Assembly: GCA_030538475.1 (NCBI GenBank)
Contig: JAUNTX010000002.1
Location: 295,126-359,125 of the forward strand
Reading direction: 5' to 3'
Source: Dermabacter sp.
Lineage (GTDB): Bacteria > Actinomycetota > Actinomycetes > Actinomycetales > Dermabacteraceae
DNA: 64,000 bases
The notes below the pieces were generated by a model, which was not told where the DNA came from, did no database searches, and saw nothing but the letters and a program-made list of their open reading frames with translations. Position 1 is the first letter of the stretch. Every line of letters begins with the position of its first letter. Below, one piece after another: positions 33,138-41,628 of this stretch. Position numbers and translations under genes: made by a program.

Positions 33138-33959
33138 CTACTTGGAAACGCCCGCGGTCAGGCCCTCGCGCAGCGCGCGCTGACCGAAGAAGAACACGAC
33201 CACCGCGGGAATCATCGAGAGCACAACCCCGGCGAGCACCACCGAAATGGACCCGGTGCCGAGGTTGCCCTGAAGGGTGACGAGGCCGAGCGGCAGGGTG
33301 TAGTTCTGTTCGCTCAGCATGAAGATGAGCGGGCGGAAGAACTCGTTCCAGTGGAAGTTGAAGGCGAGCACGCCCACAATCGCCATGCCCGGCAGGGCCA
33401 GCGGCGCGTAGATCGAGAAGAACGTGCGCCACGGGGAGGCGCCATCGACCGCGGCCGCTTCCGCGAGGTCGTGCGGCAGGCCCAGGAAGAACTGGCGCAT
33501 GAGGAACGTGCCGAACGCCGTGGGGATCGCGGGCAGGATGAGCGCCCACAGGGTGTCCGACAGCCCGATCCCGCGGATGATCATGAAGACGGGCACGATC
33601 GTGATCTGCATCGGCACCATCATCGTGGACAGGATGATCGCGAACAGGAGCTTCTTGCCCCGAAAGCTCATGCGCGCGAACACATACCCGGCCATGGCCG
33701 CGCTGAGCATCTGCCCCACGGCGATGATGGCGGTGACGAGCGCGCTGTTGAACACGAGCAGCGGCATCTTCAGCTGCTCGAACACCGCGCTATAGCTTGA
33801 AAAATCGGGACTGAGAGGCAGGAGGCTGGGCGGGTTGGAAAACGATTCGGCGGCGGGCCGCAGCGACGTGGTGAAGGTCCACCACACGGGCCCGAGAGTC
33901 AGGACCACCGCGACGATGAGGACCGCGTACTTCGCGAGCGCGGGAAGCTTGGCATTCAT
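33138..33959 (-). CDS. CUT1 ABC permease, MalG-like (fructoside locus)
   Basis: A 273-residue permease with six helices. The EAA loop is 'EAAAVDGASPWRTFF' and the end is 'REGLTAGVSK'. I chose the ATG of 'MNAKLPALAKY' because upstream sequence in frame is Arg/Ser/Pro-rich and lies in the intergenic gap. GGAAAG precedes it. Confidence 0.86.
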   Translation of the reverse strand: MNAKLPALAKYAVLIVAVVLTLGPVWWTFTTSLRPAAESFSNPPSLLPLSPDFSSYSAVFEQLKMPLLVFNSALVTAIIAVGQMLSAAMAGYVFARMSFRGKKLLFAIILSTMMVPMQITIVPVFMIIRGIGLSDTLWALILPAIPTAFGTFLMRQFFLGLPHDLAEAAAVDGASPWRTFFSIYAPLALPGMAIVGVLAFNFHWNEFFRPLIFMLSEQNYTLPLGLVTLQGNLGTGSISVVLAGVVLSMIPAVVVFFFGQRALREGLTAGVSK

Positions 33960-33987
33960 GGGAGCACTTTCCAATCGGGGGCGGCGG

Positions 33988-34866
33988 TCACTGGTAGAAG
34001 ACCAGGGCGCGGGAGAGGCGGAACTGCAGGAAGGTGATGAGCATGATGGCGAGCATGAGCACGAGGCCAATCGCGCTCGCGTACCCGAACTCGAGCTGGC
34101 GGAACGCCGATTCGTAGATGACCATGACGACCGTGCGGGTGGAATCGCCCGGGCCGCCACGCGTGAGCACGTACGGCTGGTCGAAGATCTGCATCGCGGA
34201 GATCATCGCCATGACCGTGGCCACGAGGATCGTGGGGCTCACGAGCGGCAGGGTGATCGTGCGGAACTGCCGCCAGCCCGTCGCGCCGTCAATCGAGGAG
34301 GCTTCGTACACGTCGCGGGGGATCGCGGCGAGGCCGCCGATGAACAGCAGGAAGCTGAAGCCGAAGTTCTGCCACACGTACACGGCGATCACGACGACCA
34401 TCGCCCACGTGCCGCTCGTGAGCCACGGGACCGCCGGAATGTTCACGAGGCTGAGCAGCCAGTTGATGACCCCGAACTGCTCGTTGAACAGGTACTTCAT
34501 GAGGATCGAGACGCTCGCGGCGGACAGGATGAGCGGGAAGAAGAACGTGGAGCGGAAGAACACGCGCAGCCAGTTCGGCATGCGCGACTGCACGAGGACG
34601 GCCAGGAGCATCGCGATCACCAGCTGCCCCGTCACGGCGAACGCGACGAACACGGCCGTGTTCCAGAAGCTCAGCAGCACGGTTTCGTCCGTGAGGGCCC
34701 TGGTGAAGTTCGAGAGGCCGACGAACTCCGGGTTCGTGATGATGTCCCACCGAAAGAAGGCGAGGACGAGCGAGCCGATGATCGGCAGGAGGGTGAACAG
34801 GCCGATGCCGACGAGGCTCGGCGCGAGAAACAGCCAGATCAGGAGTTTGGATCCCTTGGTGGTCAT
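33988..34866 (-). CDS. CUT1 ABC permease, MalF-like (fructoside locus)
   Basis: A 292-residue permease with six helices. The EAA loop 'EASSIDGATGWRQFR' is followed by 'LTRGGPGDSTRT', a conserved MalF-type segment. It lies 12 bp after the binding-protein stop, so the genes form one transcript. Confidence 0.87.
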   Translation of the reverse strand: MTTKGSKLLIWLFLAPSLVGIGLFTLLPIIGSLVLAFFRWDIITNPEFVGLSNFTRALTDETVLLSFWNTAVFVAFAVTGQLVIAMLLAVLVQSRMPNWLRVFFRSTFFFPLILSAASVSILMKYLFNEQFGVINWLLSLVNIPAVPWLTSGTWAMVVVIAVYVWQNFGFSFLLFIGGLAAIPRDVYEASSIDGATGWRQFRTITLPLVSPTILVATVMAMISAMQIFDQPYVLTRGGPGDSTRTVVMVIYESAFRQLEFGYASAIGLVLMLAIMLITFLQFRLSRALVFYQ

Positions 34867-34878
34867 GAGTGGTGTCCC

Positions 34879-36267
34879 CTAGGCGTCGGTCTGGCCAAGA
34901 ATGGCCCGCAGGTCACGGTCAAGGTTGGTGAGTGAGCGCTCCACGCCCTCGGCACTGCCGCCGACGGCGGTCGAGACGTGGCGGATGAGCGCGGTCTCCA
35001 CGGCCGCCTGCTGCGGCGGTGCGGGGATCGGCCCCGAGGTGGGGAAGCGGTCGAGCGTGTCGTAGAACCGGCGCCAGTGCTCCGGCCCCTTGCCCGTATA
35101 GAACGCGGCGTTCACCATCGAGCGGCGCGTCGGGGTGGTGGCGGGGGTGGGGAACTGAAGCTCCATCGCCTCCTTGGAGGCGCTGTACTTGATCCACTCC
35201 CACGCCAGGTCCTTCTTTTCTGACGCCTTCATGATCGCGTAGCCCGCGGCCCCGAACTGGTGGCGTTGCGAGCGCCACTTCGGGAAGTAGGCCACGTCGA
35301 ACTGCTCGGGGCGCATGCCGCCTTCGCTGAGGCCCTGCACCCAGTAGCCGCCCGCGGGCGTCGATCCGATCCGGCCCGACGCGAACAGGCCCACGAGCGT
35401 GTTGCCGCCGCCCTCTTCGGGGCGTACGGCGAGCCGTTCAGCGATGAGGGAGCGCATGAACTCGAAGCTTTCGTGTACCCGCTCGTCGGTGGCGTTGGAC
35501 GTGGGCCACAGGTAGCCGCCGGAGCGGCCCGTCTCCGTCGGGTAGAAGGTGCGCCAGATGTCCTCGCCGCCCGGCGAGTGTTCCTCGGTGAGGAAGCTCG
35601 TCTCGTTGACGTAGAGCCACGGCACGATCCCGCCGAACAGGCGGTTGGTCCAGAAGTAGGGGGTGGCATCGCCGCGGATCTCGCGCAGCATCGCCAGGTA
35701 GTCCTCGCGGGTCCAGTCGTCCGGCGGCATGTCGATCCCGTGGCGGCCCAGCACGTCGAGATTCAGGTACATGTTCGCGGCGTTGAAGTCGAGGGGCAGC
35801 TGGTAGAGGCTGCCCTTGTACATGAACGCTTCGATGAGGCTCGGGTGGACGTCCGCGAAGTACTCCTGCATCTGGTCCGCATCGCGCAGCAGGAACTCGT
35901 CGAGCGGGTGGCCCAGGCGGTCGGCGAACAGCTGGGCGCCTTCGGTCGCTACATACACGACGTCCGGGGGCGTGCCCGCAGCGACCATCGTGAGGACCTT
36001 GGCGAAGAAATCTCCCCAGTCCACCGCCTGCACCGACTGGATCTGGACCACCTGGCCCGGGTGGGTCTGCATGAACGCGTCGGCGATCTTCTGTCGGCCC
36101 TCGCGGTCGGAACTGTTGCCGATGATGAGCACCTGCAGGGCGTCCTCGCCGCGCCCGGGAATGTCCTGGGCGCTGAGCCGGGGCCAGCTGGCGGCGAGGG
36201 CGCCCGCACCGGCCAGGGTGGCGCCGGTGAGCAGGGTGCGGCGGCCAAGGGTGGAGGAAAGGTTCAT
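34879..36267 (-). CDS. CUT1 sugar-binding protein lacking a lipobox (fructoside locus)
   Basis: A 462-residue SBP family 1 protein. The N-terminus has 'GRRTLLTGATLAGAGALAA' followed by 'SWPRLSAQ', a Tat-like signal. No cysteine follows, so there is no lipid anchor, unlike the other three CUT1 binding proteins here. It may be held by an uncleaved signal anchor or released. It is the first gene of the operon with two permeases and GH32, behind a promoter with paired LacI-type operators. Sucrose or a fructo-oligosaccharide is the inferred ligand. Confidence 0.84.
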   Translation of the reverse strand: MNLSSTLGRRTLLTGATLAGAGALAASWPRLSAQDIPGRGEDALQVLIIGNSSDREGRQKIADAFMQTHPGQVVQIQSVQAVDWGDFFAKVLTMVAAGTPPDVVYVATEGAQLFADRLGHPLDEFLLRDADQMQEYFADVHPSLIEAFMYKGSLYQLPLDFNAANMYLNLDVLGRHGIDMPPDDWTREDYLAMLREIRGDATPYFWTNRLFGGIVPWLYVNETSFLTEEHSPGGEDIWRTFYPTETGRSGGYLWPTSNATDERVHESFEFMRSLIAERLAVRPEEGGGNTLVGLFASGRIGSTPAGGYWVQGLSEGGMRPEQFDVAYFPKWRSQRHQFGAAGYAIMKASEKKDLAWEWIKYSASKEAMELQFPTPATTPTRRSMVNAAFYTGKGPEHWRRFYDTLDRFPTSGPIPAPPQQAAVETALIRHVSTAVGGSAEGVERSLTNLDRDLRAILGQTDA

Positions 36268-36342
36268 GGGGATCCTCGTTGTTCCGTGGGGCGAGCTCCG
36301 TGGGTGTGCTCCGCGGGGCCGTCAGTGCCCCGCACGCACATT

Positions 36343-36352
36343 GACACGTGTC
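36343..36352. promoter_or_regulatory. LacI-type operator GACACGTGTC, proximal copy
   Basis: A perfect 10-bp palindrome in the context TTGACACGTGTCTAA. It lies 12 bp downstream of the -10 box (minus strand), about where transcription starts. Confidence 0.65.
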
Positions 36353-36363
36353 TAAGTTCTCCC

Positions 36364-36392
36364 AGTATGGACCCCACTTCGACACGTGTCAA
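36364..36392 (-). promoter_or_regulatory. Promoter of the fructoside operon
   Basis: On the minus strand TTGACA (36387-36392) and CATACT (36364-36369) are separated by 17 bp. The -35 box overlaps the distal operator, and the proximal operator lies just downstream. Confidence 0.7.
36381..36390. promoter_or_regulatory. LacI-type operator GACACGTGTC, distal copy
   Basis: Identical palindrome, 38 bp from the first, here as CGACACGTGTCAAGG. It overlaps the -35 box. The convergent LacI gene downstream is the obvious regulator. Confidence 0.65.
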
Positions 36393-36479
36393 GGGGTTGT
36401 CAGGGGGTGGGAGGTGTGAGCGAGGGGATGCGGGCACCGGGGGCGGGGTGCCGACGGGAAAGGGGCCGACGCCCCTTGC

Positions 36480-37526
36480 CTACGCGCCTATGGGAAGCCC
36501 CACCGATGCGCGCTCCACGAGCGGGCACGGGTAGTAGCGCACCGAGCGCTCGCCGCCCACCTCGCCTTCAATCTCGTTCAGCAGCGCCGTCATGGCATCG
36601 CGGCCCATCTCCACGTGCGGCAGCTCCATCGTGGTCAGTGGCGGCACCAGGCATTCGGCGAAGAAGTCCTCATCGTCAAAACCAATGACGCTCACATCCC
36701 GCGGCACCTCAAGCCCCGCGTGGGCGGCCGCCAGCATGAACCCGGCGGCCACGCGGTCGCGGATGCAGAACACTGCCGTCGGCCTCTGGTTCGCCGGAAC
36801 ATCGAGCACGGCGAGACCCGCGCGGTGGCCGTCGTCGAAGTTCCATCCGGCTTCGACCACCGTGGCCTCCACGCCCGCCGCGCGGCACACCTCGGCGAAC
36901 CCGGCGATGCGCGAGGTGTTCGCAATCGAGGCGTCGTCGCCCGCGAGCATGGCGATCCGGCGATGCCCCGTATCGATGAGGCGCCTCGCCGCGCGGCGCG
37001 CCCCCTCCGCATCATCCGGCATGAACTGCGCGAGGCTGGCCATTCCGGGAGAGTCCGCGCTGCGGCAGTTGAGGAGCACGAGGGGCACGTGCGGCAGCGT
37101 CGCGGGAATTGCCACCTCGCCCGCCCCCATCGAGGCCACCACGAGCCCGTCCACATCCCGCTCCGCGAAGGTGTGCGCGGCGCCCTCGAGGGTGGCACCG
37201 GCGATGGAGAGATCGGCGGTGAGGCTCACGTACCCGCGCTCGCTGGCCGTGGCGATGGCCGAACGAATCATGCGCCCCGCCCACGGCGAGGTCACGATCT
37301 CATCGCTCACGATCCCGATGGTGCGCGTGCGCTGCTCCTTCAGGGCGAGTGCCGTGCGCGAGCGCCGGTACTGCAGGTCGCTCGCGGCGCGCAGGACGCG
37401 CTCGCGGGTCGCGGTCGAGACGGTGCCCTCGGTGCGATTGTTGAGCACCATCGAGACGGTGGCGCGGGATACCCCGGCATGCTTGGCCACGTCCGCAGAC
37501 GTGGCGCGCTTCGTGGGCTCGGGCAT
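36480..37526 (-). CDS. LacI-family transcriptional regulator (fructoside locus)
   Basis: A roughly 348-residue LacI-family repressor. The helix-turn-helix and hinge are in 'TSADVAKHAGVSRATVSMVLN' spacing, residues 9-65, followed by a periplasmic-binding-protein-like effector domain ('VIGFDDEDFFAE'). I prefer the ATG two codons after an in-frame GTG, with GAGG upstream. It sits immediately upstream, in the same direction, of the importer and GH32 operon, whose promoter holds two GACACGTGTC palindromes. Sucrose or fructose release is the likely inducer signal. Confidence 0.88.
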   Translation of the reverse strand: MPEPTKRATSADVAKHAGVSRATVSMVLNNRTEGTVSTATRERVLRAASDLQYRRSRTALALKEQRTRTIGIVSDEIVTSPWAGRMIRSAIATASERGYVSLTADLSIAGATLEGAAHTFAERDVDGLVVASMGAGEVAIPATLPHVPLVLLNCRSADSPGMASLAQFMPDDAEGARRAARRLIDTGHRRIAMLAGDDASIANTSRIAGFAEVCRAAGVEATVVEAGWNFDDGHRAGLAVLDVPANQRPTAVFCIRDRVAAGFMLAAAHAGLEVPRDVSVIGFDDEDFFAECLVPPLTTMELPHVEMGRDAMTALLNEIEGEVGGERSVRYYPCPLVERASVGLPIGA

Positions 37527-37876
37527 GAACACCTCAATGATCGGAGGGCGCCATTATCCCGCGGGCCGCCGCGGCAGCGCCACAGTCGGGCACAGCGTCC
37601 CGCGAGGTCCGTGAGGTCAAGGTCATGACTTGGCAAAGCTTTTCGCTCGATTTAAAGCGTCAAGGAACCCCATCGCCAGATAAAGAACCAGGTGGTAGGG
37701 GCCCGTCACAATGTGAAACGTTTTCCTTATGGCCCCGTCGGCCCCCTACCGAGAACTAGGCAGGGAGGCGACCGTTCCCTATGGTGGAAAAGACGCCCTT
37801 CGGGGCGCTTCGAGGGCACTGCGCCGCAGGACCCTCACGCCCGAGTCCCTGTGCCGTGTATGGAAGTAGCATCACC
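37527..37876. other. Intergenic region between LacI and the Tat-exported protein gene
   Basis: No gene is supported here. AAACGTTT at 37716-37723, inside GTGAAACGTTTTC, resembles the core of many LacI-family operators. One 12-mer motif copy follows at 37734-37745. The start of the next gene has no strong ribosome-binding site. Confidence 0.5.
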
Positions 37877-39211
37877 ATGACCTCTCCTCACCCCGAGCCC
37901 TCTACGCCCGCTCTCTCCCCCGCGCAGTCGTCCGTGACGGCGCGCACCGGTGCTTCCCCCGATACCTCCACCCCCGTGCTCGGCCGCCGCGCCATCGTCC
38001 GCGGCGCCGCCTGGGCCATCCCCACCGTGGCCGTCGCCACGGCCGCGCCCGCCTTCGCCGCGAGCCCGTGCCCGCCCATCGAGTTCTACGCAAAGTCGCG
38101 GATCCTCAACCCCTACACCGACCCCTACTACTCGGTGAGCCACTTCGATAACAAGGTCACGATGTTTGACCGGCCCCAGGGCGCCTTCGAAATGCAGCAC
38201 TTCTACATTCGCCAGAAGGCCTACTGGCGCCTCGCCATCGGCGTGCCCCAGGGGGCCGAAGCCGGTGCCGTGATCGACTTCCCGATCGATCCCACCTGGA
38301 CCGTCGATGTGATCGAGACCCTCACCCTGCACCCCGTCCCCGGCGCGGCGGACTCCACGAGTTTCTCCCGCCACATGCCCGCTCTGGTCTACAACGGCAC
38401 GTTCATGTTCACGAAGGAACTGCCCGCCTACACCACCGAAACCACGGCCACGGGCCTCCGGTTTACCTTCACCGAACCGATCCCGCAGTGGGCCGCGGGC
38501 ATGATCCGCATTACCGCGACCCCCACCGTTCCCGACGAGGACGTCCGCGCGGGCACCGCCCTCACCGCGGAAGCCACCATGACCTTCACGCCCCTGGACT
38601 GCACGTCCGTCTTCCCGGAGCCCAACGGCCCCGCGAACCCGGGCAAGTGCCTCGAGGACTTCACGTGGACCACGAGGGGCACCGCGAACTTCGAGACCAA
38701 CGACATCCAGCGCGACAAGCACGAGCAGACCGGCAAGGGCGACTGCTCGGACGTGTCGATTGACTTCTGGGTGACCCGGAAGGACGTCAAGGACGCGAGC
38801 GGCACCGTGACGGGCCGCGAGTACACGCCGCACTACCGGGCGATCATCGGCTCGATGCTCGACGCCACCGACGTGGTGGCCACCCTGACGCTCAACGATC
38901 CCGCGGGCTCGCTGTTTAGGGAAGGCTCGCTCAACAGCGTGCAGAGCCCCGCGGCTGGCGCCACCCCCGAGATGTACAAGGGGATCGTGGACTTCACCGA
39001 GCAGCCGCAGATGTCGGCCGACCGCACGAGCATCTCGTGGAACATCGGCACGATGCACGCGGGAACGTCCGTCCAGTTCCAGGCCGACGGCGAGACGGTC
39101 GTTCTGCCCGTGGACGCCGCGGTGGATCTGCGTACCTCGACCCTCACCGTGACCGGCCACAAGATCTGCGGCGCGAAGCCGAACATGTGCCCGCCGCCCG
39201 TGACGCCGTGA
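37877..39211 (+). CDS. Tat-exported protein of unknown function
   Basis: A 444-residue protein. The signal region 'GRRAIVRGAAWAIPTVAVA' followed by 'TAAPAFAAS' is a typical actinobacterial Tat signal with cleavage near residue 63. The mature part is beta-strand-rich, with five cysteines spread in pairs and no membrane helix or anchor motif. Strand-turn patterns suggest two or three immunoglobulin-like domains, but I recognise no family. It stands alone between divergent LacI and a convergent enzyme gene. A hairpin terminator follows. Confidence 0.75.
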   Translation: MTSPHPEPSTPALSPAQSSVTARTGASPDTSTPVLGRRAIVRGAAWAIPTVAVATAAPAFAASPCPPIEFYAKSRILNPYTDPYYSVSHFDNKVTMFDRPQGAFEMQHFYIRQKAYWRLAIGVPQGAEAGAVIDFPIDPTWTVDVIETLTLHPVPGAADSTSFSRHMPALVYNGTFMFTKELPAYTTETTATGLRFTFTEPIPQWAAGMIRITATPTVPDEDVRAGTALTAEATMTFTPLDCTSVFPEPNGPANPGKCLEDFTWTTRGTANFETNDIQRDKHEQTGKGDCSDVSIDFWVTRKDVKDASGTVTGREYTPHYRAIIGSMLDATDVVATLTLNDPAGSLFREGSLNSVQSPAAGATPEMYKGIVDFTEQPQMSADRTSISWNIGTMHAGTSVQFQADGETVVLPVDAAVDLRTSTLTVTGHKICGAKPNMCPPPVTP

Positions 39212-39238
39212 GCGCATGATCCGCTAACTGTCGATACT

Positions 39239-39283
39239 GAGCGGGCCCGCCCCTGGAAGAATCATCCGGGAGCGGGCCCGCTC
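39239..39283. terminator. Bidirectional terminator between convergent genes
   Basis: GAGCGGGCCCGC (39239-39250) and GCGGGCCCGCTC (39272-39283) form a perfect 12-bp stem with a 21-nt loop. It lies between two converging genes, so it can serve both strands. Confidence 0.75.
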
Positions 39284-39333
39284 GCGCGTGCGGTGCGGTA
39301 GCCGCGTGGTGCAGGAACCGTACGGCGCAGAAA

Positions 39334-41406
39334 CTACGCCGGGCTGACCGTCTCCGACAGATGCCCGAGCGCGAGCGCGACCGGGACCGCACTGGCCGCG
39401 GCCCACGCCTGCGGGCGGCACGACGCCGGATACGGCAGCGGCGGGAAGACCTCGCTCGCGGCATCGCCCGCGAACAGTTCGGGCAGGCGCTCATCAAAGC
39501 CGCGCGCCGCCCGCAGCAGCCCCCTCGCGAGCACGCGCGCCTCCTCCACGAACCCCGCCCGCAGGGCCTGGCGCAGGATGAACGCCGTGTCGTGAGTCCA
39601 CACGCTGCCACCGTGATAGCGCTGCGGCCAGTAGGCACCGTTGTCGGTCGAGAGCGTGCGAATCCCGTACCCGGAGAACATCGTGGGATCCAGCAGCCGG
39701 TCGATCACGATCCGCTCCTCGTCGGCGTCCAGAATCCCGGTGCCGAGCACGTGACCCATGTTGGAGGCCACCGCATCCACCGGGCGCTTGTCGCCATCGA
39801 GCGCGAGGGCGATATACGGACCGCGCTCATCGCTCACCCAGAACTGGGAGCGGAAAGCCTCGCGGATCTGGGCCGCCCGCTCTTCGAGGCGCGGCGCCAG
39901 TTCCCCGGCCTCGGGGTGGCCCCACTGCCGAAGCAGGCTCGCCGCCTCACAGCACGCCTCGTAGGCGTAGCCCTGCACTTCGCTCAGCGCGATGGGTCCG
40001 GGGGCGATGGAGCCGTCGGCCCGCCGCACCGAATCTCCCGAGTCCTTCCAGCCCTGGTTGGCGAGCCCGTGCCCGGATTCGTCGATGTATTCGAGGAAGA
40101 AGTCGCCGTCGGCATCCGCGTGCTCGAGCAGCCAGATGGCGGCGCGGGCCACGTTGCCCGCCAGCTCGCTCACATCGGCCCCGCGGGCGCTCACCTCGCT
40201 CACGAGGTGCACCCACAGGCACGTCGCGTCAATCGTCCCGTAATACACGGGCGGGAGGTAGCTGCTTCCCATGTCCATCCCGACGGCGCGCACCTCGTGC
40301 AGGATCTTGCCCGGCTGCTCGGCCGTCTCGGTGTCCGTGCGCTCGCCCTGCTGGGTGGCGAGGGTGCGCACCGTGCGCACCGCGAGGTCGTGATCGAGCG
40401 GAGCGAGCAGGTGCGCCGCGATAAGCGAATCCCGCCCGAACAGGGTGAAGAACCACGGGGCGCCCGCCGCGAGAAATGCCTGGTCGGGGTGGGCCCGACG
40501 GGCAAGGCGCAGGCTGGAAAGGTCCGCGAGGCTCTGGTGAAGGAGGCGGCCGACGGCGGCCTGCTCGTCACCGCCATCGTCCTCAATCACGGCGCCGTGG
40601 CCCACAGCCAGGCCGAGCGGGGGCTCGTCAACGCCGACGAACGGAGACTCGGTATCGCGCGCGCTGAGGCGCCACTGCCAGGTGGCCGACGAGTTCGGTG
40701 CGAGGGTGGCACGGAACGTCGCGACGAGGGGCGCGGCAGGGTGGGCACGGGTGGGGTGGGCACTGGCGGGAGCATCGTCCAGGCGTAGCGAGGCCCTGGC
40801 GCTGTCCTGGTGCAGCGATGCCTCGGTGCTGTCTTGGCGCAGCGAGGCTCCGACGCCGCCCACCTCGAGGCTCGCGGAGGTGGCGGCGCGCCACGACCAC
40901 CGGGCGGCAGCGCCTTCGACGGTGGGCACGGGCGGGGCGATGGCGAGGCGGGGGCTCAGCTGCGGGTCCTTGACGGCGGCCATGGGCAGGGCGTCGAGCG
41001 TGAATCGCACCTCGAGCTCCACTCGAACCGGGTGATCGGCGGCCGAGGTCAGGGTGAGGGTCTCGCTCACCCCCGTGATCGAGGCGCTACGGGAGCGCTC
41101 GAGGCGCACCACGGGATCCACCGGAAGGCCCTCGAGCGAGACCACATCGACGAACCGCACCGTCGTGGCCCCGTCGGGGAAGGTGCCGATGGGGGAGAGC
41201 TCGCCCGCGGGCAGGGCAGCGCCGCCGTCCTCGATCAGTGACCGCCCCCGCACGGCGACGGCGTAGGCGGAGACCAGGCGGTCGTCGGCAAGGAAGATGC
41301 CTTCGGCGCCCTCGCCTCGCATCGTGCCCGCGGGTGTGGACCACGCCTGGACGGGGGCGGCGAACACGCCGACGAGATCGTGGACGAAGGGTTGGTGCAG
41401 GGTCAT
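39334..41406 (-). CDS. Amylo-alpha-1,6-glucosidase / glycogen-debranching-like enzyme
   Basis: A 690-residue cytoplasmic enzyme. An N-terminal beta-sandwich (residues about 1-290, glycogen-debranching N-domain) is followed by an (alpha/alpha)6 barrel with 'APWFFTLFGRDSLI', 'DATCLWVHLV' and 'NQGWKDSGDSV', blocks shared with GH133-like and mannosylglycerate-hydrolase-like proteins. These enzymes hydrolyse alpha-1,6 branch points or related glucosides. A Ser/Ala/Gln-rich insertion near residues 185-215 is built from short DNA repeats (GGAGTCGGAGC-like units). It is divergent from a LacI gene with shared TGAACGTTC operators. Confidence 0.82.
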   Translation of the reverse strand: MTLHQPFVHDLVGVFAAPVQAWSTPAGTMRGEGAEGIFLADDRLVSAYAVAVRGRSLIEDGGAALPAGELSPIGTFPDGATTVRFVDVVSLEGLPVDPVVRLERSRSASITGVSETLTLTSAADHPVRVELEVRFTLDALPMAAVKDPQLSPRLAIAPPVPTVEGAAARWSWRAATSASLEVGGVGASLRQDSTEASLHQDSARASLRLDDAPASAHPTRAHPAAPLVATFRATLAPNSSATWQWRLSARDTESPFVGVDEPPLGLAVGHGAVIEDDGGDEQAAVGRLLHQSLADLSSLRLARRAHPDQAFLAAGAPWFFTLFGRDSLIAAHLLAPLDHDLAVRTVRTLATQQGERTDTETAEQPGKILHEVRAVGMDMGSSYLPPVYYGTIDATCLWVHLVSEVSARGADVSELAGNVARAAIWLLEHADADGDFFLEYIDESGHGLANQGWKDSGDSVRRADGSIAPGPIALSEVQGYAYEACCEAASLLRQWGHPEAGELAPRLEERAAQIREAFRSQFWVSDERGPYIALALDGDKRPVDAVASNMGHVLGTGILDADEERIVIDRLLDPTMFSGYGIRTLSTDNGAYWPQRYHGGSVWTHDTAFILRQALRAGFVEEARVLARGLLRAARGFDERLPELFAGDAASEVFPPLPYPASCRPQAWAAASAVPVALALGHLSETVSPA

Positions 41407-41476
41407 CGGGAGTGCCTCACAGGGATCGCGGGTGGCGGCAGGGACGGGAGTGTGCCTCGAACGTACGGGGGGTTGC

Positions 41477-41486
41477 TGAACGTTCC
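41477..41486. promoter_or_regulatory. LacI-type operator candidate TGAACGTTCC
   Basis: This site differs by one base from the perfect palindrome 77 bp away. It lies in the divergent promoter region of the debranching-like and LacI genes. A weaker related sequence, CGAACGTACG, is about 19 bp to its left. Confidence 0.5.
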
Positions 41487-41553
41487 ACCGTGGAAAGCCT
41501 GGTGCACGGCACGGGGAAGCGCGGCCGGGAGTGGTCCGGTGTTCGTCAGGGGT

Positions 41554-41563
41554 TGAACGTTCA
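41554..41563. promoter_or_regulatory. LacI-type operator candidate TGAACGTTCA
   Basis: A perfect 10-bp palindrome with the central ACGT typical of LacI-family sites. It lies 66 bp before the LacI GTG start, so autoregulation and control of the divergent enzyme are both likely. Confidence 0.55.
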
Positions 41564-41628
41564 TATGTCCATAGTTTATCGTTCATATCAGGATCACGCA
41601 CCCGCGAGAGCGAAGGAAAGGAGCCGCC

